The notes beneath the pieces were generated by a model, which searched no databases, was not told the DNA's origin, and was given only the letters and a program-made list of their open reading frames with translations. A stretch of 64,000 nt of DNA, taken from positions 13,313,718-13,377,717 of the forward strand of contig JABAKD010000022.1 of the NCBI GenBank assembly GCA_012845835.1, written 5' to 3'. A program made the position numbers and the translations under genes. Shown here one piece after another: positions 1 through 45,700 of this stretch. Numbering within the stretch: position 1 is the stretch's first letter; each line of letters starts with the position of its first letter. This DNA is from Undaria pinnatifida (taxonomy: Eukaryota; Sar; Phaeophyceae; Laminariales; Alariaceae).

Positions 1-35442
<35,442 letters not shown>

Positions 35443-35956
35443 CGCTCAGAAGGCCTCCTTACGAGGTCAAGCCCTGACCTCTCGGATGCAGCGTTCCCCG
35501 GGTGAATCAGACGATCTGGTTGGTGCGAAGGGACATTCATTGACACACAGGGAGATGATTACGAGTGCATTTCACACTAAGGTTCTTAGAACAAAGGTGC
35601 GGAGACTACTGCCGAACACAGCGAAGCTCGGTGCTGGGAATATCAACACCACGCTTCACTCGAGCGCAGAGTACTAACCCACCAGTAAACGGTGTCCACG
35701 AGTAGCACCACTTCTCATCGCCGGCTGGGGGAAGGCAGGGCGTGAGAGGCGCAGGATAACAATGCACCGCTCCAGAACTGGGGTGTAGTTCCCTACAAAA
35801 CACCGCCTGCTACGGTTTTGAAACCCTTTCGGAAAAAACGAAAAGAGTACATCTAGTCTGGATGGTTCAACAGTTCAACTAACAGCGCAGCAGCGCTGCA
35901 CGGGCGTAGGTCAAGTTCTCCGGCACGATTGCCTCAAACGCGAAAAAAATTTGACG
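35443..35956. promoter_or_regulatory. Shared divergent promoter region of ArfGEF and RAB3GAP2 genes
   Basis: Only 514 bp separate the two start codons, which face away from each other, so both promoters and 5' UTRs must lie here or overlap. I see no convincing TATA box or known repeat. Coordinated expression is an inference from layout. Confidence 0.55.
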
Positions 35957-36729
35957 ATGCCCGATGGGAGTGCATATTGGTGGGAGTGCGCTGAGACTCC
36001 CACCGTGTCCGCCTTGTCGCCTTCAGGCGCCAGCCTGGCTTTTGCTATCGAGCAAACCAACACACCTACTGACGAAAACAATGTCGAGGGTGCGGCGGAC
36101 TCTCGCGCTGATCTCCACCGGCCCGCGTCACCAAGGGCCCAAGACTCTCTAATTAGCAACGACGATGGCCATCAGGCTACCTCTCCTCTTATTCAGTACC
36201 GAGTGGTGATCATGAGCAGTGATGACTCGCGTATTACCTCAAAGTCGGCTGCAGAAGTTGACCAGACTTCCGAGGAGAGGTCATCATCGACATCACCAGC
36301 AGCATCGTCAAATTCAGCAGCCAACGACGAGGTCCCCACGTGCAGCGTGAAGGCGTCCGTCACGACGTTGCAGTGGCTCGACGAGTCGCACCTCGCGTGC
36401 GGCCTGCAAGACGGCACCGTCACCATCATCGCGCGTCGTCGCCAGTCCTCGAAAATGTTGTCCGAGCATTCATCGTCGTCGGAAAATGGCCTAGAATGGA
36501 CACCGACTCTATCTCGTTGCTTCCACCGAGCACAAGCCGGTGAGTCTTCGGAGGGAGAGGACAAAGCTAGGAGGGTTGTGCGCATCCGGCTCTCGGGGGA
36601 AGGGCTTGCTAGTGGAGGCGGTGCGACGGGCGCAGCGCGTGGGAGCGAGCTGACCCTCTGGGTGCTTTACGGAGATCGTGTCGTGGTGTGTGTCAGCGTG
36701 GAAGGAGTCATTGCTCTCGCAAGGCAAAG
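35957..36729 (+). CDS. RAB3GAP2: RAB3GAP2 exon 1
   Basis: 257 codons plus two bases. MPDGSAYWWECAETPTVSAL begins a WD-like segment; a Ser-rich insert follows; then VTTLQWLDESHLACGLQDGT (family 'QWLxxxxxxxGxxxGxVxxY'). A third strand set is LTLWVLYGDRVVVCVSVEGV. Donor AAAG/GTGAGT, phase 2. Confidence 0.85.
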
Positions 36730-39700
36730 GTGAGTGAGCTTCAACTACGTAGCATCTGCATAATACAACAGAGTACGTACATACGACATCGACTGCGCCC
36801 AAGATACATCAACTGCTGTGCCTTGTTCAGAACAGCTGCTGCTGCTGTACGCGCAAGCGTTTTGGGAGGTATCTGGTACATGAAGAACGGTATACCGATC
36901 CAGTTGTGTGTCAGACGTTGCGCTGCCTCCATGGGCTGCAGTCTGTATCCAGGCAGTTGAAACAGCGTCGCAATGATAATTGTTTCCGGATTTTGAGCAG
37001 TAAAAAAAATACCCTTGTCTCCACTTACTCCCTTCTGCCTCCTGTCGAACCTTAAACCTGGTACACTCCGTAGGCAACGAAGCGGCTCCTCCTCGGCATC
37101 TCCCTCGAGCGTAACAAGCCACGACGCCACTTCTAATAACAACAGTGAAGACCCCAGCCCTCCCTCCCCAGGGCCTACCTTTGTCAAGATCCAGCTGGAA
37201 GGGCAGGAAGAAGTTTTGGACGTTGTTGCTTGCCCCGCCTTGGCCGGCCTGTTCGAGGTTCGCTCAGAACGACACTCGCACGTCATCCTCGCCGCCGGGG
37301 TTTCCCCGTCGTTGGCGTTTTACCCGATCGGGTCAGAAACACGCTCCTTCGGGCTTGCGAGCATCGCGTGGGCTGTTGCGTCGCACGTGACATCGATGAC
37401 AGTCGGGGTGATTGACGGAATTTTCGGCTTCGTGACACTCCGAGGGAGAGGAAAAAACCCCGAAAACCAAAGTGGAGGAGGCGGAGGTGAGGACGGGGAC
37501 GACAGGGAAGAATCGCCTCCACCTCTCGTCCTGCGCTGGGATGGGGGGTTGCAGGATGGGTGGCGTAAGGTGGCGCGTCTTTGCTTGGACCCCTCCGGCC
37601 GGCTGGCGGCTGCGGCGGATGGGTTCGGCCGTGTCATGCTCGTGGATTGTGCAACCCGACAGGTACAGAGTACACACCGGTACGGTATGGTACGGTATGA
37701 TACCGGTATGGTACGGTATGATACAATGCGGTAACGCTACGGTACGATACGATCTCGTAGCGGTATGATACGGTAACAGTATACCCTCTGGCATCATCTA
37801 TACTGTACGGTTACGGTATGATACGATGCCGTACGGCAACGGTAGGGTAACGATATGGTACGATACGGTACGGTGAAGGTACCGTGGCGGTACGGTACGG
37901 TGTCGATACGTTAACGATACGGTACGGTAACGATACGGTACGATAACCGTTCGATTACGGTACTGTACGTCCTTATCCAGCGGAATACAACACGATTGTA
38001 CTTGATAGCCACAACGTCCTGCCTGGAGTGGTATTTTGGTATGTTAAATACGTCGTCGATGAAGTACGCACCCTCCATCGCATTCTCAGCTTAAGTTCCC
38101 CACCTCGACATCCCGACTACCCCCTATTTCCTCTGGGATGGTACCGTTTGTGTTTTGCTTGGTGCTCGACGCTCTGGCTTGCGTGTCATACTTATTCTAG
38201 CCGGCTTACCCTTCTCTCCCTGTCAAAATCAGTATATGCGGCGCAACCTGAGGCTAACGCGGAACAACCTGGGACCAAAGACGGTGCAACCTGATGCCAA
38301 ATGCAGTGCAACCTGAGCTGATGAGCTACAACACATGTACAGACTCCGTCCAAGCGTAATATCTGATAGCGTTGCTCTTTACTCCCGCTCCTCCGCCGCA
38401 CAGATCCTTCGGATGTGGAAAGGGGTGAGACACGCAGAATGCGGCTGGCTGGAGGTGGCAGAATCGTGGGAAGGGCGGCGAGTCGCTTCCGTTGAACAGG
38501 AACGCCTTCCCGCCGATACCGCCACTACTCCGACTGGAGAAGCGGTGGTCACGCCCGTCATTGGCCTTTACCTCGCCATCCTTGCGCCGCTACGCGGCCG
38601 TGTAGAGCTCTGGCGAATGCGGCACGGTCCTTGCGTGAGAGTTATCCCGGCGCCGCCTGGCGCTCGCCTGTTGACGTCTAAACCGAGCCTCGTTTCTTCT
38701 GGCGCCAACGTGGGTGCGGACGGAAGAGACGGGGAGAAGCGGGGGAGTCACGCTGGGGGGCTGACGAGCTGTTATCTCTTCAGTGGTGGGGAGGGAACAG
38801 GCGGGACCGAGACCAGACTGCGGCTCAGTCCGCTCTTGCTGGAAGAGGCGGACTTGGCGGACCTGCCGAGCAGGTAAAATGGTGTTGGTGACTCGTTGCC
38901 GCGCAGGTGGAAGAGAAAGTTGGTGTTGCGTTTTTTTTTTGAGGTGTAGTGTGCTGCCTTCGCTGGAGTACAAAGGAAGTGGGCGTAGTGCTTCTCTGCG
39001 GCTGTGCTTAAGCCCTCTAGAGTTGCGCCCACATTTTGCGGACAAAGTGCTTGGAATTAGTGGGGGTCAATTTTTCCAGTGCTACAGGGGTTAAGGAGGT
39101 GTTATAGTCGCGGTGCGGAGATGGTCAGGCTGGTGACGGATCAAGGGGGGGTGAGTGCAACCGATATCGTAACCGGTCATGAAAGCGCTGCAAATTATCT
39201 GCAAAAGAATAATCGTCTCAAGCGCGGCAGGTGTGTGGTTTCGGGCTGTCTCCATTCGCTCCGCCCCACACGCCTCGCCACCCACAACCGCCACAACCAA
39301 CCTATTCACCTGAAAATCCAATGCATTATCGCTCCGCATCTAGAACCACCTCAGAGCATTAACACACCCCTTCTAGGATCACCTCTAAGAGCAATGAGAA
39401 AGACCGCCCCCCTGGCGTACTAAAACACTTAATAAGTGCGGATGCTGCCTGATCGCTGTATGCAGGTTTTCTCGCGAGCCAACGGTTGACGATGACTACC
39501 GCCTCCGAAAAATCGCGTCCGTCGTGGCGGAGGTAAGAACCCACGGGGGCGATACCACCACTGTTGAGCGGGAAAAAGTAGTCGGCGAGAGGGAGCGGCT
39601 GCCGGCTGGGCAAGCAGCACGCGAAGAAACCCTGTTGCAACTACTATCGCAGCTTGAATCGCTGGAGCCCCTCGCGCGGGCGACGGCCTCGCTCGAGAAA

Positions 39701-42700
39701 AGATCGGCAGCGGACGGTGCGATTCATCTGAGCGTCTCTTTTCAGCGTCGATTGTGCGCATTGTGTCGCGAGCGCGCTGATGAAGCGGCGGTGGCGGCAG
39801 CAGCAGCTTCGTCGGCGGCTGCAACGGAAGGATATTCTTCTACGGCTGGGTTGAACGATGGAAGTGCTCGTACGGGGAAGGATGCGGCGATATCGACGCT
39901 CCGTTTTCGCGTAGCAGCGTTCGAGCTGTACACAGTGCTTGAGGCGGTTGAGTTGCAACCAGCTGGGGCGGGAGGAGAGGATGATAATGGAGACCCTGCA
40001 TTCCTACCCCCCGGGAAAAGGGGCTGGAAGCATGCGTTTTTGTGCGAAGAAGCTGCGGGATGGGCCGAAGTTGTGCGGGAAGCTAGTGCCTCGCGTCCGG
40101 CCCATGCACGTAGCGTGGAACTCCCCGACTTCCAGGTGCGAGAGTACGTTGTTGAAGCAGTATAGGCAGGGGTTGGTGTTGCAGCAGGCAGGGAAATAAT
40201 TGACGTGCTGACGAGTCGCCAGCCGTGCCGTGGCGCCCCGTTATCCTACTCATACTGTCCACCGAGGAGATATTTTCTATTGGGAGTTCATTCTTAACGA
40301 TTGATCTTACGGGTTTTTTTTCAAGAAACGAACATATCCGTGACCGTGAGGACAAGAGGAATCGATGCTGAGAAGGGGGATACGCGGGTAGGAGACGAGC
40401 TCCATTTTGTAGTGGATATGCAACCACTCCTGACTCGCCTCCCGCTTGTCCCGTATCGCGCAGGAGTTTCTGGAGACGGTGAGCGTTGTGCTCGAAGGAC
40501 GTAAAGCGAACCCTCGACCTGCTTCACACGCTTTGAGCGACCGGGGAAAAACACCGCCGATGCTACAGTTCGTGACGGACCCTGACGAGCGCAGTGGCTC
40601 GGAAGTAGGGGTCCGCCGAACGCGATCGCACCGATCCAGCCGCAGTTTGGGGTCTCCGAGCGAAATATTGTCCGCTGGGAACGCGTCAACGGAGCACACG
40701 CGGACCATTAGCCCTGCGGACCGTGGGGTGGAACACGCGATTTGCCGCGAGCGTCTTGTGGGCTGGCTCTTCCGCCCGCTACTTTCTGATGCTTTTGCAA
40801 TGGCCTCCTTATCGCAGGCTCTGTCCATCCTGGGGTTAGGCGGCAAAAAACAAGTGGGTGTCCTAGTCCGAGACATGGCGGCGTGGTTCCTGACCTTACC
40901 GGTAGGTCGCGCGGCAGACATAACGGTTGGTCGGGAGGCCCAAAACTGTCCGGTCCTGCGATGGCTCAAAGGAATTATCTTCCTCGTGTCGTCGTCTGGC
41001 TCATCAGCTGCGCCTACCGCGTGGAATCCGACAAAAAGCGCTACCCCCGACCAAGGCCAAGAGTTTGAAAATGAAAAAGCGGCTCTTGAGACGAATGGCC
41101 GCACCTTCGACCTTTTCGGAGACCCAATCGATGGAGACGAGGCTAGCGACGGGGAGAAATGTAGCACCTCCGACGGCAGCGACGACGCCTCTACCAGCAG
41201 CGGTTTGGCTAATTCTGGAGTGGCGGGAAGCGACGAGCAACTAAGTGAGCAGGGCAGCGACCGTGGGGGGAATGCGGAAGAGGTTCTTAGACCGATGTAC
41301 GAAGCATGCGCCGCGTCTGAACGGCTAGAAAATGCGTCGATGCTGTCTGTCGTTGTGGCAGAGGCACTGACAGCGTGCCGGGAGAAGCTGGAAGAGAGTT
41401 CGCTGGGACAGGTCGCTCTTGGCGGAGAGGAGTCGTGGACGATGCTTGCAAGAAGGCTTCGATTGTGTCTCTTCGTTGACCACCGCTTGCACTGGGGTAT
41501 GCGGACGGAGCTCAGGTAGGGGTGTGTGCCTCGGCGGGTGTATCGGGCGTATTTAAGACTATCTGGAGATACCGTATCATACGCTAGATCACAAACCACC
41601 TGCGATTATGTTCCGAGATGATTTTGTCCATAGCAAGGGGGGCACAAACAGGGAGATTGACTTCCGTCTCTGCGTTGCCGAGAAAATCAGCGTGGAAAAT
41701 CGTCGCAGAGGGTGTGTTGTCATGTGTGTTATTCGGTAGGCAAGGCGTCTGTCTGCGTTATGAGCGGATATTCAAGGCGGGACATGGATGCCCTGGGTTT
41801 TTCGTGGGTTTATATAGAGGCGACACGATAGCATGGTTGCGCAATACAACGCTGGCTGTTGAACTATGTTATTGCGTGCTACAGTAGCCTGTCGTGCTCG
41901 CTCTCGCTGCTCAGCGCCTGAAATTGGTTCAGGTGGGAGTTTAGATTTACTATTTTCTCAAGGGCTCAGTTTGTGCGTCTTTTATGTTGTCTGGACTGGG
42001 CACCATTGTTAACCCCATGAGATCTGTACCCACATTATTGTGGACGACCTACTTGGAAATAGCGCGATCGTCTTTACGGTAGTAAACGGGTTCATGCGTC
42101 GATGTATGCCGACCCTTAGCATATTCCACACATTGGACAGATCACGATCGAGATAACCTAGATCCTATATCTGCTGGTATGACACATTGTGCAGGATCTG
42201 TGTAGCCACAGATCCAACCCAGGAAAACGTGTGGTAGATCATTCAGATCATCCGGCTCTCACCCGGCAACGTGATCTCTCGGACATGCAGACCGTTATAG
42301 ACCAGGAATATATCTGCCCTGAAACACACAGACCATCTAAAGATAATTAGATATCTGATCTGTCAGATGTGTGGACACTTACCCCTTACGACCGTTGCAG
42401 GGACCGCGCCTCCGTCCGGCGCTTTCAGGAGGGAAAGGCCTCCTTGTACGCCGTGATCGCGAAAGACCAGCTCATGTCTTTTACGGACCTTAGCTTCGCC
42501 GCGTGCTCGTCGCGCGAGAGGACTGAGGTAGAGGCTTCCGCACGCAGTCAACGCGAAACAGCAGAGGCTAAGGCTGCAGGCAGAACACCGACCTCGGAAC
42601 GGCTCGGCGCTCTGGGTTCATCGACACTAACCGATGAAATTGACGCTGGGCGCGTGGTAGCAGTTGCACCTAGCTTGGTGGATGTTCGAATGGACGAGCA

Positions 42701-45700
42701 TTGGCGTGCGGTGAGTCCCGGGTAGTATTGGGGATCAACCAAAAGGAAGTGCTAATTTGATTATGGGTTATTTTGGTGCTATGGCTAAGTAACCATACTT
42801 TTTAGTTATATGACATTTGCTGTAGTATTGCACACTAAAATCCGTACGAACGTACCTATGTATATGTTTTTATGGCGTCTTATTATACTTCGGGGCCACG
42901 CGGCGCCCTAGATTCATCTGCGCTAACCCACGAAAATGATGCTGGGCGCGTGGTAGCAGCTGCACCTAGTCTAGTGGATGTCCGGAAGGACGAGCGCTGG
43001 CATGCGGTGAGTCCTGTGTGGGACGCAGATGACGCCGTCATGCGGTGCGTGCTCAGGAGGGAGAGACAGACGTCGGTCGACTGTGCGGGTCGTGTTAGGA
43101 AAGCCTGAACCAAGGCTGCGGTATTTTAGCATTATACCTCCCTTTCACTTCCGATCCCAGGCCTCTCGAAAACGGGTTTCAACAGGTTTTTGTCTGCGTA
43201 ACGAAACAAACAAGTGCATGGCTGTGGCATATCCACAAGTAGTCACTCGCGCTGAGTGGCTCTGAGTCGCGGAAAAAAACTAAAAGTTACCCCCTACAAT
43301 ATAATTGGTGCTCTGCGCTCTGCACGCAACGGGCTGCAGGATGTGCAATCCTACCTTCTTGACCGGGCGCCGTTTTTGTCAGTACCGCTTCGAACGAGAT
43401 ATTCCCCCCTCTTAATGGCGAAAGTGGTAACAAAATTCCTTGAGGTGTGGGCCCCGTGTCGTCGTCGTCAGCGCGATGGCCGTGATGATGACAGCTGTGT
43501 CAATATTAGCTCCCTCCTGAAACTTCACCTAGCATGTCGCCTGCGTCTTTTTGTACCCGTTTGTAGGTGCAAGCGATGGCAATGCGGGCCGGGGACGCGC
43601 CGACAACAACCTCCCTGCCCGGCCTCGCTCCAGCAGCGCTCGGACCAACGATCCCCACCGGATTCGGCGGTTCTTCAAACAAAGCAAGCCCACGGGGGAG
43701 AAAACCCGCACAACGGGACAGTGATGCAACCCACGAGACTCAGCTGGCGCCCGCCGATGCCCCGCCGGAGACTCCGCGTCCTACGACGCTTTTCTTCATG
43801 CGCTCGCACGCGCAACCGATAGTTCTCGCTTGCCACCGTACCCGCTGGCTAGTGCTCTCCTGGGCGTCGACAGGGCCAGCGTCAGTAGAGTCTCTAGCGC
43901 GTGCCACGGACCCGGGATCGATTTTGGATGCAGCGAAGGCATCGGAAGCGGCCGTCCGACGGTTATCGCTGGCCGTGGACCACCTGAGCTACCTTCGAAC
44001 GGCGAAGCCGTTCCTCGCCGGGTGTATCGCGTACAGCCTTTGGGAGCACGGAGGAGTGCGCGCCCACGTGCGAGACCTTGCGCGGGGTGTCGCTCACGGT
44101 CGGGGCAATCGCGGCGACGAATTTGCTGTCGTACTCGATAGCGCTGGTGGTGGTTTGGTGGAGCATGGTAAACCTGCAAGAGAAGCATTCCTCGCCGCAG
44201 CAGAGGAGTTCTTGCGGGTGGAGGCCTTGTTTGTGGGCCGTTCGGAGGTGACTGGGCGAGATAGGCCGGGGGGGAGGGGGGGCAACGCGGGGAAAAGTGG
44301 AGGACAAGGTTCTGACGTATCGTTTATGTCGCTGCTGACGGAGGGGGCGATGCGGCGCTGCGGCTGGCCGGGCGCCTGGGATAGATGGATTGAGGAATGC
44401 CTGCGCGATGCTCAGGTGGGTGCGTTGCGGTGGCCGTCGTGGAGATATGTTAGCACCTGCCCCCACAGTCTGCCCGTGTTAGCCTGTGTTAGAGATACAC
44501 CATATCCAGTCAGCTGTTAAGATACGGTTGACTGGTAGCTCAGTGGTTATGCTGTGTCTCTCGCAGCCTTCCACTGTGAAGTTCAATCTGCTGCTCTGCG
44601 AAAATGTGGAGTGACCGGGGGTGATGATCCCTCGCATCATCGGCCTATCACAAACCATCACGCACACACGAAATAGTCACAAAGGGGACGCCCAGTTATG
44701 CCCTCTTGAGGCTATCTCACTCGTATGGTATGCAGCGTTAATTATTTTGAGACTTGATTGTCTTTTAATTGCAGTAAAGCGACGAAAAAGCGACGATTGC
44801 GATATTTCCAAACGTGTGTCAGTAGCGTGAACGCGCAGCAGTACGAGTAGGATCATCCTGCCTGCGCCCTTCCTGTATGAGTCCTTGCGTTGCTGTCGTT
44901 CGGACACCAATTGTATCGTTGCCAACCAGCAGTGGCCGATGCCGTAATCGTCAATTTTTGTCGCCAATTTTTCCCTCTAAAGCCTCAAACAGGTTAAACC
45001 CTTTAACGTTTTTCTTGGGGGGGGGATAAATTGCTTGGAGTTGGTGTGTAATGCTTTTCGTCGGATGCTGAAGGGTTAACAGTTGATTCTCGGCATATTT
45101 TTGCTATTTTTTCTTGACGTCAGGTGCACCCGCCCCTCCGGTCAGCGGTCGCCGCCCACATGACGCTTCTGCGCGCCCTTCGGGTAAGCACTGTGTGCGG
45201 GTTGGCGGAGAAAGAGACGCTGGGACTCTTCGAGAAAGGGTGAGGAGGCGTGTCTGTATCCGTGGCGGCGCAGGTATTTTGCGATTGCGGTCGTGGACAC
45301 GCGCTAGAACGGTACCCTTTAGTGCGGGGGGGCAGTTTAGTGCTGTGGTAGTCGCTTGTCACGATATCGTCCTACTGAGTACGGTACTGCACTGTTCCGG
45401 GATAGCTTGGGGTCCCACTGCAGTACGGGTATTATACTGTATGCATGGCAGAACAAAAAAAAAGGCACTCATGCATGAGGGACCAATGCCGTATACGTGT
45501 GCGTAGATTTTTTCTCGACCCTTAACTTTCCTGAAGCGAAGACATTTGAAGCAGATTTTACAAAGCCCCGGACGTATCCTAAGTTGATTGTTCTGCTAGC
45601 CGCTGTGTCCCCAGTTTTCCCGGCCAGTGGTTGACAATCTTTGCCTTGTGCGAGCTGATGGCTGCAGTGATAGCAATAAAGCGCGTCATTTCTGGAAATT

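Noticed and set aside
40322-40463. Earlier start for RAB3GAP2 exon 5 after TTTTTTTTCAAG
   Set aside because: Out of phase with exon 4 (stop appears in the needed frame); the CGCGCAG acceptor at 40463 fits phase and homology.
42888-43021. Extra coding exon of RAB3GAP2
   Set aside because: It duplicates the end of exon 6, lacks a convincing acceptor, and would repeat the same peptide; treated as a duplicated exon edge.
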